In this document: positions 1 through 5,438 of the stretch, in pieces
Layout: every line of letters starts with the position of its first letter
How positions within the stretch are numbered: position 1 is the stretch's first letter
Translations under genes and position numbers: made by a program
DNA from: Methylophilaceae bacterium
GTDB lineage: Bacteria; Pseudomonadota; Gammaproteobacteria; Burkholderiales; Methylophilaceae
Length of the DNA stretch: 5,438 bases
Assembly (NCBI GenBank): GCA_017880825.1
Contig: JADGRN010000113.1
Coordinates: forward strand, 1-5,438
Direction of reading: 5' to 3'
The notes under the pieces: generated by a model
Databases searched by the model: none
What the model was told of the DNA's origin: nothing
Seen by the model: the letters and a program-made list of their open reading frames with translations, nothing else

Positions 1-787
1 CCGATTTATGCGCGGTGAACGCGCCAATCAACGGATGACCAAGCATGTAGAGGTCACCAATGGCATCCAGCACCTTGTGTTTGACAAATTCGTCATCGTA
101 ACGCAGACCGTCGCCATTCAGGATGCGGTATTCGTCCAGCACGATGGCATTGTCCAGGCTACCGCCGCGTGCCAGGCCCATGGAACGCAGGGCTTCGACC
201 TCGTGCACGAAGCCAAAAGTACGTGCGCGGCTGACTTCCTTGATGTAGGAGTTATCCGCAAAATCGATGCTGACGTTCTGGCTGGAATGCTCGAACACCG
301 GATGGTCAAAATCAATGGTGAAATCAATCTTGAAGCCGAAGTAAGGATCAAAGCGCACGAACTTATCGCCTTCGCGCACCTCCACCGACCTTTTGATACG
401 GATGAATTTTTTCAGTGCAGGTTGTTCGACAATGCCGGCCGATTGCAGGAGGAAAACAAAGGGGCCGGCACTACCGTCCATAATGGGTACTTCCGCAGCG
501 CTGAGATCGACATAGGCGTTATCGATACCGAGACCTGCAAAAGCCGACATCAGATGCTCCACCGTGGCGATACGCACGCCGTTTTGCTCCAACGCAGAGC
601 ATAGACGGGTATCACATACGGCATCAGGCTGCGCCTTGATTTCCACCGGTACGGGCAGATCGACCCGGCGGAAGACGATGCCGGTATTGGGCGCAGCCGG
701 GCGCAAGGTCAGATAGACCTTGTCGCCGGTATGCAGTCCAATGCCGGTGGCGCGCATGACATTTTTTAGTGTCCGTTGTTTAAGCAC
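1..787 (-). CDS. lpxC: UDP-3-O-acyl-N-acetylglucosamine deacetylase LpxC (partial, 3' end cut)
   Basis: Zinc-dependent cytoplasmic deacetylase that carries out the committed step of lipid A synthesis, removing the acetyl group from UDP-3-O-acyl-GlcNAc. The 262 visible codons begin V(M)[20 protein letters not shown], which matches the family N-terminus residue for residue. The zinc site is visible: TVEHL with Glu77 and His78 (E. coli Glu78/His79), then His237 and Asp241 in [10 protein letters not shown] (E. coli His238/Asp242). The window ends inside the HKS-GH motif, so the second catalytic His (E. coli His265) and the C-terminal tail, the FtsH degradation signal in E. coli, are not seen. I chose the GTG at 785-787 because it fits the family start and has a modest purine-rich site (AAAAGAG) 7 nt upstream. 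An in-frame ATG 10 codons upstream (815-817) lacks a Shine-Dalgarno sequence. GTG plus a weak site suggests low initiation. It lies downstream of ftsZ as in many proteobacteria. The identity is certain; the start is likely. Confidence 0.97.
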   Translation of the reverse strand, partial: MLKQRTLKNVMRATGIGLHTGDKVYLTLRPAAPNTGIVFRRVDLPVPVEIKAQPDAVCDTRLCSALEQNGVRIATVEHLMSAFAGLGIDNAYVDLSAAEVPIMDGSAGPFVFLLQSAGIVEQPALKKFIRIKRSVEVREGDKFVRFDPYFGFKIDFTIDFDHPVFEHSSQNVSIDFADNSYIKEVSRARTFGFVHEVEALRSMGLARGGSLDNAIVLDEYRILNGDGLRYDDEFVKHKVLDAIGDLYMLGHPLIGAFTAHKS

Positions 788-816
788 TGTGGAACTCTTT
801 TCGGAAATTATTCCCA

Positions 817-882
817 TTAGTTATTTGAAATCATAGCACATTTTCTATTTTTACCCATCATGGCATGACCTGGAATAAGCAA
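817..882 (-). CDS. Possible 21-codon ORF between ftsZ and lpxC
   Basis: This is a speculative small ORF. A TTG at 880-882 lies 6 nt after a GGAG (889-892) that directly follows the ftsZ stop codon. The frame stays open for 21 codons, passes through ATG codons at 859-861 and 856-858, and ends in TAA at 817-819. That TAA overlaps, as TAATG, an ATG at 815-817 that is in frame with lpxC. The peptide would begin [10 protein letters not shown] and be weakly basic, with no recognisable domain, signal or membrane segment. If translated, it could pass ribosomes from ftsZ to lpxC. Equally, an open frame this short arises easily by chance, and the candidate lpxC promoter lies inside it. I do not recognise it and infer nothing about a peptide function. 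Confidence 0.18.
   Translation of the reverse strand: MLIPGHAMMGKNRKCAMISNN
830..857 (-). promoter_or_regulatory. Candidate lpxC promoter (extended -10)
   Basis: On the minus strand TATGAT (830-835) matches five of six bases of the sigma-70 -10 consensus and is preceded directly by TGC (836-838), giving the extended -10 form TGnTATGAT. A weak -35 match, TGGGTA (852-857, three of six bases), sits 16 nt upstream; an extended -10 can compensate for that. Initiation would be expected near 823, leaving a leader of about 36 nt before the GTG start of lpxC. This is a pattern match by eye; a promoter in this gap would allow lpxC to be expressed apart from the division genes. Confidence 0.45.
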
Positions 883-892
883 GTTTCGCTCC

Positions 893-2062
893 TCAATCGG
901 CCTGCTTGCGCAAAAACGCAGGGATATCATATTCCTCAACCCCTTGCATCTTCATCGCTTCCACTTGCGCACGACGACCATTCGACGTGAACACCGCCGG
1001 GCTTTCTTCTTCAGCCGAGCTACCGACAAAAATCGCCTGATTGGTCGTGCCATCACGTACCTGCGTCATCATGCGCAACTCCGGTTTTTGCTGACGGCGG
1101 CCTGCAGCACCGGTCAGGCCAGTAGCCACCATGGTCACACGCAAGCTGTCGCCGATAGATTCGTCGAACACATTGCCGATGATCACCGTCGCATCTTCAG
1201 CAGTGAATTCCTTGATGGTGTTCATCACATCGTAGTATTCCTTCATCTTGAAAGAAGCAGGACTGGCGGTGATATTCACCAAAACGCCGCGTGCATTGGC
1301 CAGGTTGACATCTTCCAGCAGCGGACTGGCAACTGCCTGCTCGGCAGCGATACGCGCACGGTTTGGGCCGGAGGCCAAAGCTGACCCCATCATCGCCATA
1401 CCCATTTCCGACATTACGGTGCGCACGTCGGCAAAGTCGACGTTGACCAGGCCCGGGCAATTGATGATTTCCGCAATACCGGCAACTGCGTTATGCAGCA
1501 CGTCATTGGCGGCTCTGAAGGCTTCGAGGAAAGGTATATCCTCGCCCAACACCTGCATCAGCTTCTCATTCGGGATCACGATCAGAGAGTCAACATGCTT
1601 GGAAAGTTCTTCCAGGCCATCCTGTGCCACCTTGGTGCGTTTGCCTTCAAACGCAAAGGGTTTGGTCACCACAGCCACGGTCAGGATGCCCATTTCCTTG
1701 GCAACTTCGGCAATGATGGGCGCTGCGCCTGTGCCCGTGCCACCGCCCATGCCGGCAGCGATGAACAGCATATCCGCACCATCAATCGTTTCGGCGATGC
1801 GGTCGCGATCTTCCAGCGCTGCTTCGCGACCGATTTCCGGACGTGCGCCCGCACCCAGGCCCTTGGTAATGTCGATGCCGATCTGCAAAATGACTTTAGC
1901 CTGGCTTTTATTGAGCGCCTGCATATCGGTATTGGCGCAAATAAACTCGACCCCGCCAATTGCTTTTTCGATCATGTGCGCTATTGCGTTGCCGCCGCAA
2001 CCACCGACACCGATGACTTTGATGACGGCCTCTTGTGAGTCCTTATCCATAATCTCAAACAT
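893..2062 (-). CDS. ftsZ: Cell division protein FtsZ
   Basis: Tubulin-like GTPase that polymerises at midcell into the Z ring and recruits the divisome. The 389 residues are complete (E. coli 383). The N-terminal GTP-binding domain carries VIGVGGCGGNA (residues 16-26), NTDMQAL (44-50) and the tubulin signature GMGGGTGTG (104-112). The T7 loop NVDFAD (207-212) supplies the catalytic Asp209 and Asp212 that complete the GTPase site of the next subunit. A C-terminal domain (about 225-316) is followed by a polar linker of about 60 residues and the conserved tail YDIPAFLRKQAD (378-389), which binds FtsA, ZipA and MinC in E. coli. The start ATG at 2060-2062 follows an almost ideal Shine-Dalgarno sequence; a second ATG at codon 5 is not needed. 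It lies 71 nt after ftsA in the same direction. The one slightly unusual residue is Cys22 in the glycine-rich nucleotide loop, where E. coli has Gly. Confidence 0.99.
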   Translation of the reverse strand: MFEIMDKDSQEAVIKVIGVGGCGGNAIAHMIEKAIGGVEFICANTDMQALNKSQAKVILQIGIDITKGLGAGARPEIGREAALEDRDRIAETIDGADMLFIAAGMGGGTGTGAAPIIAEVAKEMGILTVAVVTKPFAFEGKRTKVAQDGLEELSKHVDSLIVIPNEKLMQVLGEDIPFLEAFRAANDVLHNAVAGIAEIINCPGLVNVDFADVRTVMSEMGMAMMGSALASGPNRARIAAEQAVASPLLEDVNLANARGVLVNITASPASFKMKEYYDVMNTIKEFTAEDATVIIGNVFDESIGDSLRVTMVATGLTGAAGRRQQKPELRMMTQVRDGTTNQAIFVGSSAEEESPAVFTSNGRRAQVEAMKMQGVEEYDIPAFLRKQAD

Positions 2063-2069
2063 TTTGTTG

Positions 2070-2077
2070 CCTCCTTA
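2070..2077 (-). promoter_or_regulatory. Strong ribosome binding site of ftsZ
   Basis: TAAGGAGG on the minus strand is an 8-base match to the anti-Shine-Dalgarno end of 16S rRNA, ending 7 nt before the ftsZ ATG. It is clearly the strongest such site in the window: ddl, ftsQ and ftsA have only GGAG or GGAGAG, and lpxC less. This agrees with the known excess of FtsZ over FtsA and FtsQ in cells and fixes the ftsZ start. Confidence 0.85.
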
Positions 2078-2091
2078 ATTATCTGCCTAAC

Positions 2092-2140
2092 AAAAACTGC
2101 CCAAAAAATCACTCAAAAAACCAACTGCACGATCTAAAAA
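2092..2140. other. Spaced A-tracts between ftsA and ftsZ
   Basis: On the plus strand, runs of five or six A lie at 2092-2096, 2103-2108, 2115-2120 and 2136-2140. Their centres are separated by about 11.5, 12 and 20.5 bp, close to one, one and two helical turns. Such spacing is typical of intrinsically curved DNA. In the mRNA these become U-runs flanked by G (GGUUUUUUGAG, GAUUUUUUGGG) just upstream of the ftsZ ribosome binding site. No stable hairpin or convincing promoter was found in the gap. A curvature or RNA-binding role is inference. Confidence 0.35.
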
Positions 2141-3372
2141 TTGCCTTGAAACCAACTCTTCATTTTCTCCAACACGCGCCCAAAAGAACTCGATTCCATC
2201 TGTCCCTGTAAATGCCGTTCCACCTGCTGCTTGCCCATGAGAACCAGGCCCACACCGGTGGCATAGCGCGGATTACCCACCACCTCGGACAGTCCGCCGA
2301 CATAGCGCGGCATGCCCAATCTGACCGGCATATGGAAGATTTCCTCGCCCAGTTCCACCATGCCGCGCATCATGGCGGAGCCGCCGGTAATGACAATGCC
2401 GGAGGCGATCATTTCTTCCATACCACTGCGGCGCAGTTCGTTCAGCACCAGCTCATAGAGCTCAACGATGCGTGGCTCGATGACCTCGGCCAAGGTCTGT
2501 AGCGAGAGCTGGCGTGCATCACGGCCATCTACCCCCGGCACTTCAACGACTTCTCTCGGTTCGGCCAATTGACGTAAAGCGCATCCATACTTGATCTTGA
2601 TTTCTTCTGCCGACTGGGTAGGGGTACGGAACGCCACCGCCACGTCGTTAGTAATCTGGTCGCCGGCAATCGGCACCACAGCGGTATGGCGGATGGCGCC
2701 CTGCTTGAACACCGCAATGTCCGTGGTGCCGCCACCTATATCCACCAGGCACACACCCAACTCTTTCTCATCCTCAGTCAGCACAGCGGTGCTGGATGCC
2801 AGCGGTTGCAGAATCAAATCGCTCACTTCGAGACCACAACGCTTGATGCACTTGACGATGTTTTGTGCCGCAGCCACTGCGCCGGTGACGATATGCACTT
2901 TCACTTCCAGTTTCATGCCGCTCATGCTGATGGGCTCGCGCACGTCTTCCTGGCTATCGATGATGAATTCCTGCGTCAGGATGTGCAGAATCTGCTGGTC
3001 AGATGGCAGCGCCACAGCGCGCGCGGTTTCAATCACGCGATCTACATCGGCCTGTGATACCTCGCCATCCTTGATCTTCACCATGCCATGCGAATTCAAG
3101 CTCTTGATATGGCTGCCGGCGATGCCGGTGAACACCGTGCTGATCTTGCAATCCGCCATCAGTTCAGCTTCTTCTATCGCACGCTGGATGGCCTGCATGG
3201 TGGAATCGATATTGACCACCACACCTTTCTTCAAACCCCGCGAAACGTGCTGCCCGAGGCCGATGACTTTGAGCCCGCCATCCAGCTGTAACTCGGCGAC
3301 TATCGCCACGATCTTGGATGTACCGATATCCAATCCGACGATGAGATTTTTATCTTCTCTGACTCTACTCAT
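2134..3372 (-). CDS. ftsA: Cell division protein FtsA
   Basis: Actin-like ATPase that tethers FtsZ filaments to the inner face of the cytoplasmic membrane and signals to the septal wall synthases. The 412 residues match the family length (E. coli 420). ATP-site motifs are visible: phosphate 1 LDIGTSK (residues 14-20), phosphate 2 VDIGGGTTD (210-218) and the adenosine motif IVITGGSAMM (326-335). The FtsA-specific 1C (SHS2) domain falls at about 85-165, replacing the actin 1B position. The last 16 residues, FGRVLEKMKSWFQGNF, form the expected amphipathic membrane-targeting helix with interspersed Lys, Trp and Phe. The ATG at 3370-3372 has GGAG (3379-3382) 6 nt upstream and immediately follows an in-frame TAA. 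The gene lies 36 nt after ftsQ and 71 nt before ftsZ. No damage or unusual residues were seen. Confidence 0.99.
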   Translation of the reverse strand: MSRVREDKNLIVGLDIGTSKIVAIVAELQLDGGLKVIGLGQHVSRGLKKGVVVNIDSTMQAIQRAIEEAELMADCKISTVFTGIAGSHIKSLNSHGMVKIKDGEVSQADVDRVIETARAVALPSDQQILHILTQEFIIDSQEDVREPISMSGMKLEVKVHIVTGAVAAAQNIVKCIKRCGLEVSDLILQPLASSTAVLTEDEKELGVCLVDIGGGTTDIAVFKQGAIRHTAVVPIAGDQITNDVAVAFRTPTQSAEEIKIKYGCALRQLAEPREVVEVPGVDGRDARQLSLQTLAEVIEPRIVELYELVLNELRRSGMEEMIASGIVITGGSAMMRGMVELGEEIFHMPVRLGMPRYVGGLSEVVGNPRYATGVGLVLMGKQQVERHLQGQMESSSFGRVLEKMKSWFQGNF

Positions 3373-3399
3373 TTAGCTCTCCAAATACCGATTTCTGTT

Positions 3400-3418
3400 G
3401 GCCGCCAATCAGGCGGCC
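3400..3418 (-). other. GC hairpin at the ftsQ stop codon
   Basis: A perfect 7-bp inverted repeat, GGCCGCC (minus-strand bases 3418-3412) and GGCGGCC (3406-3400), is separated by a 5-nt loop, TGATT, that contains the ftsQ stop codon TGA. All seven pairs are G-C. The 5' arm lies within the last three ftsQ codons. No run of U follows, so it is not a typical intrinsic terminator, and ftsA starts only 28 nt beyond. It could influence mRNA processing, translation termination or coupling to ftsA. The structure is seen in sequence; the role is unknown. Confidence 0.5.
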
Positions 3419-4161
3419 CCTGTTTCACTAATTGCCACGCCCTTGGCTGGCTTATGCGTCGCCGCTTGCGCTGGTTTACGCACGGCAAAGCCATTGGGAT
3501 AACGTAAATCGGCATAACTCACTGCCACGCCAAGATGCGCCAGGGTCTGGCTGTATACCCCGGCAAATTTCTCCAGGCGCGTCTCCATGTCTTCACGTCC
3601 CAGTTCAATCACCATGCCGTTGTCGGTACCTATCTGCCATGCCCGACGCGGCGATAAAACCAGCTGCGTCACTTTCATCGCGGTCGGTGCCAGTAGCTTG
3701 CTGTAAGTGCTGTAATGCTCAGCCACTTCGCGCACACCATCTCCCGGCCCGTAGAACACCGGCAAATCGCTATCCGACGCTGCATGAAACAGCTCGCCAT
3801 AACTATTCACCAGTGCGATGTTGCCCCAGCGCGCCAGCTCTTTATGTTCTTCCACCACCACCTCCAGCTGATCAGGCCAGCGCCGCCGTACGTTCACATT
3901 GCGCACCCAGGGCAGCTTCTGAAAAGCGTCGCGCGTTTGTGCCAAGTCCAGCGTGAAAAAATTACCCTTCAAATGCTGGCCTACAATCAACTTCAACTGC
4001 TCGCGCGTAACATGGCTCAATTGCCCATCCACCTTTACCTCCCGCAAAGGGAAAATCGGCAGATGCACCACCATGAACAGCACGCCATAGAGCAAAAGCA
4101 CTGCGGCCAGGGCATATAAAAAATTAGCTGTCCAGTGCAGGATTTGCGGCTTATCCCACAC
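3409..4161 (-). CDS. ftsQ: Cell division protein FtsQ
   Basis: Bitopic inner-membrane divisome protein that binds FtsB and FtsL and links the early and late division proteins. With the chosen start it has 250 residues: a short cytoplasmic tail (1-10), one membrane span (about 11-33, [19 protein letters not shown]), a POTRA domain (about 36-106, from [10 protein letters not shown] to VVVEEHKE) and a periplasmic beta domain ending near [14 protein letters not shown] (215-228). The last is the region that contacts FtsB in E. coli. I place the start at the GTG 4159-4161, which has GGAG 7 nt upstream and gives [14 protein letters not shown] at 4197 would add an implausible Cys/Trp-rich stretch translated from within ddl. 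The start overlaps the end of ddl by 11 nt, implying translational coupling. The tail is shorter than that of E. coli (about 24 residues). A basic, Ala-rich end (229-250) follows the beta domain. Confidence 0.95.
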   Translation of the reverse strand: MWDKPQILHWTANFLYALAAVLLLYGVLFMVVHLPIFPLREVKVDGQLSHVTREQLKLIVGQHLKGNFFTLDLAQTRDAFQKLPWVRNVNVRRRWPDQLEVVVEEHKELARWGNIALVNSYGELFHAASDSDLPVFYGPGDGVREVAEHYSTYSKLLAPTAMKVTQLVLSPRRAWQIGTDNGMVIELGREDMETRLEKFAGVYSQTLAHLGVAVSYADLRYPNGFAVRKPAQAATHKPAKGVAISETGAA

Positions 4162-5059
4162 GGGCCAACTCCAGTATCCGCAACACCAGCGCGTCAAAGC
4201 TGATTCCCGCTGCCTTGGCTGCCATCGGCACCAGGCTGTGATCGGTCATTCCGGGCGAGGTATTCACTTCTATAAAGTAATGTTGTCCGGCTTCGTCCAT
4301 CAGAAAATCCACCCGCCCCCAACCGCGCCCGCCAACGATGCGGAAAGCCTGTAATGCTTCGGCGCGAATCTGCGCCTCTTTTTCTGGCGACAGGCCGCAA
4401 GGGCATAAATACTGGGTGTCGTCGCGCAGATATTTGGCTTCGTAATCGTAGAACTCGTTGGTCGGCACGATGCGAATCACCGGCAGTGCGTCGTCACCCA
4501 GAATGCCCACGGTGTATTCACCACCGCCGACAAAGCGTTCGGCCAGCACCAAAGGGTCTGACCTGGCCGCTTCTTCATAGGCCGCCCGCAATTTCCCCGT
4601 TTGCCTAACTTTGGTGATGCCGATGCTGGAGCCTTCATTGGCCGGCTTGACGAACAGAGGTAAGCCCAGTTTGGCTTCAACGGCTGCAAAATCGCTGGCA
4701 GCATCGATTAATTCAAAATCCGGCGTGGCAATCCCGCTAGCGTGCCACAGCAATTTGGTGCGCCACTTATCCATGCCCACGCTGGATGCCATTACGCCGC
4801 TACCGGTATAGGGAATATCCATTATTTCCAGCGCACCCTGGATGGTGCCGTCTTCGCCATAGCGCCCATGCAATGCAATAAATACGCGGTCAAACACTTC
4901 CAGCTCGTGCAATGGCCGATTTGCCGGGTCGAAGGCATAGGCATCCACGCCGCTACGCAGCAAGGCTGCCATCACCGCGGCGCCACTTTTCAGCGAGACC
5001 TCGCGTTCAGCGGAGCGCCCGCCCAACAACACTGCGACTTTTCCAAAGCCCTTACTCAT
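4151..5059 (-). CDS. ddl: D-alanine--D-alanine ligase (DdlB type)
   Basis: Cytoplasmic ATP-grasp ligase that joins two D-alanines for the peptidoglycan pentapeptide. The 302 residues are complete (E. coli DdlB 306) and every key site aligns. Glu18 in [12 protein letters not shown] contacts the first D-Ala (E. coli Glu15). Lys138 in LFVKP binds ATP phosphates. EGSSIG (142-147) holds Ser144 of the omega-interacting loop, and YEAKY has Lys209 and Tyr210. GWGRVD has Arg249 and Asp251. IEVNTSPGM has the metal ligands Glu264 and Asn266, and Ser275 lies in DHSLVP. Tyr210 at the E. coli Tyr216 position indicates D-Ala-D-Ala specificity, not the D-lactate activity of VanA-type enzymes. The ATG at 5057-5059 has GGAG 9 nt upstream. 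It overlaps the end of murB by 8 nt (ATGAGTAA) and the start of ftsQ by 11 nt, so all three are likely cotranslated. Confidence 0.98.
   Translation of the reverse strand: MSKGFGKVAVLLGGRSAEREVSLKSGAAVMAALLRSGVDAYAFDPANRPLHELEVFDRVFIALHGRYGEDGTIQGALEIMDIPYTGSGVMASSVGMDKWRTKLLWHASGIATPDFELIDAASDFAAVEAKLGLPLFVKPANEGSSIGITKVRQTGKLRAAYEEAARSDPLVLAERFVGGGEYTVGILGDDALPVIRIVPTNEFYDYEAKYLRDDTQYLCPCGLSPEKEAQIRAEALQAFRIVGGRGWGRVDFLMDEAGQHYFIEVNTSPGMTDHSLVPMAAKAAGISFDALVLRILELARVG
4169..4172 (-). promoter_or_regulatory. Ribosome binding site that sets the ftsQ start
   Basis: GGAG within the last codons of ddl lies 7 nt upstream of the GTG at 4161. No comparable site precedes the alternative TTG at 4197, so this supports the GTG as the start of ftsQ. 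Confidence 0.65.
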
Positions 5060-5438
5060 GAACTACTTCTCCAATGACTCTTACTTCCTGCTGCAATTCC
5101 ACACCTTGTTCGCGCTTTACCGTCTCACGCACATGCGCTATCAGCCGCTCTATATCTGCCGCGGTCGCCGTGCCCAGATTGACAATGAAATTGGCATGTT
5201 TTTCCGACACCTGTGCACCGCCGATGACAAAGCCTTTGAGGCCACAGGCTTCTATCAGTCGCGCGGCATAGTCCCCCGACGGATTGCGAAACACCGAACC
5301 AGCATTAGGCCAATTCAAAGGCTGAGTGGCCAAGCGCCTGGCCAGCAGGCTTTTAATCTTCTGCTCGGATTCACTCGCGGCGCCATCTGGCAGGGCAAGC
5401 CAGGCAGCGATAAACCATTCGTCTAATTTTTTGTTACC
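5052..5438 (-). CDS. murB: UDP-N-acetylenolpyruvoylglucosamine reductase MurB (partial, 5' end cut)
   Basis: FAD enzyme that uses NADPH to reduce UDP-GlcNAc-enolpyruvate to UDP-MurNAc, the second step committed to peptidoglycan. Only the C-terminal 128 codons plus the stop are present; the frame is open to the window edge, so the true start lies outside. The MurB C-terminal domain is clear: [15 protein letters not shown] (fragment residues 39-53) carries the catalytic Ser48 (E. coli Ser229). It is followed by [15 protein letters not shown], then [16 protein letters not shown], and finally EVRVIGE, whose Glu118 corresponds to E. coli Glu325. The [10 protein letters not shown]...[13 protein letters not shown] pattern resembles the shorter type II MurB more than the E. 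coli form; this is judged from part of the protein. The murB-ddl order is typical of dcw clusters in which murC precedes murB. Confidence 0.97.
   Translation of the reverse strand, partial: GNKKLDEWFIAAWLALPDGAASESEQKIKSLLARRLATQPLNWPNAGSVFRNPSGDYAARLIEACGLKGFVIGGAQVSEKHANFIVNLGTATAADIERLIAHVRETVKREQGVELQQEVRVIGEVVHE

Noticed and set aside
8..604. 198-codon open frame on the plus strand opposite lpxC
   Set aside because: Shadow of lpxC, whose own frame carries all the zinc-site residues.
815..817. ATG 10 codons upstream as the main lpxC start
   Set aside because: It has no Shine-Dalgarno sequence and adds residues absent from the family; the GTG at 787 aligns with the usual LpxC N-terminus. 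It is kept only as part of the relay hypothesis.
845..892. Intrinsic terminator after ftsZ
   Set aside because: Only a weak palindrome without a proper loop is present and no G-C stem followed by a U-run was found.
1493..2038. 181-codon second plus-strand frame opposite ftsZ
   Set aside because: Another antisense shadow with a His/Phe/Gln-rich, domain-free translation.
1248..2078. 276-codon open frame on the plus strand opposite ftsZ
   Set aside because: It is antisense to a fully conserved ftsZ, has a low-complexity Ser/Ala/Pro-rich translation with no known domain, and is explained by codon bias of the gene beneath it.
2078..2083. GATAAT as a -10 box for an ftsZ promoter
   Set aside because: No acceptable -35 lies 16-18 nt upstream, and initiation from it would begin inside or after the ftsZ ribosome binding site.
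2591..3376. 261-codon open frame on the plus strand opposite ftsA
   Set aside because: Antisense shadow of ftsA; the translation has no recognisable domain and no supporting start signals.
5052..5333. murB starting at a TTG at 5333
   Set aside because: The frame is open to the window edge with MurB-like sequence ([16 protein letters not shown]), so 5333 is internal and the gene is cut.
1..5438. Mobile element, CRISPR array, tRNA or foreign insertion
   Set aside because: Reading both strands showed no transposase, no repeat-spacer pattern, no tRNA-like fold and no break in gene order; the whole window is standard dcw cluster.

Overview
The window is a piece of the division and cell wall (dcw) cluster of a Gram-negative bacterium. 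Every gene reads on the minus strand, so transcription runs right to left: murB (3' part) > ddl > ftsQ > ftsA > ftsZ > lpxC (5' part). The presence of lpxC (lipid A synthesis), the order ddl-ftsQ-ftsA-ftsZ-lpxC, and the FtsZ and FtsA sequences point to a proteobacterium. The style of FtsZ (GGCGGNA loop, 'GMAMMGSA' segment, conserved YDIPAFLRKQAD tail) suggests a betaproteobacterium, perhaps Nitrosomonadales or a methylophile-like lineage. That lineage call is inference from memory of the families and has not been tested by a search.

Layout from right to left: murB 5438-5052 (cut at its 5' end) overlaps ddl by 8 nt. ddl 5059-4151 overlaps ftsQ by 11 nt, with ftsQ starting at a GTG at 4161. ftsQ 4161-3409 is followed by a 36-nt gap carrying an all-GC hairpin with the ftsQ stop codon in its loop. 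ftsA 3372-2134 is followed by a 71-nt gap with spaced A/T tracts and a very strong ribosome binding site. ftsZ 2062-893 is followed by a 105-nt gap holding a candidate lpxC promoter and a possible 21-codon ORF. lpxC starts at a GTG at 787 and runs off the left edge. No stretch longer than 300 bases lacks a gene.

The genes form one functional chain. MurB finishes UDP-MurNAc, and Ddl makes the D-Ala-D-Ala dipeptide for the peptidoglycan precursor. FtsQ, FtsA and FtsZ build the division ring and link it to the membrane and to septal wall synthesis. LpxC commits precursor to lipid A for the outer membrane. The upstream genes overlap and are probably translationally coupled. The gaps widen toward ftsZ and lpxC, which fits separate control of those two products.

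I see no mobile element, CRISPR array, RNA gene or foreign-looking insert, and no new multi-gene system. The points worth a second look are all small: the ftsZ-lpxC junction (possible short-ORF relay into lpxC plus an extended -10 promoter), the spaced A-tracts before ftsZ, and the hairpin at the ftsQ stop.
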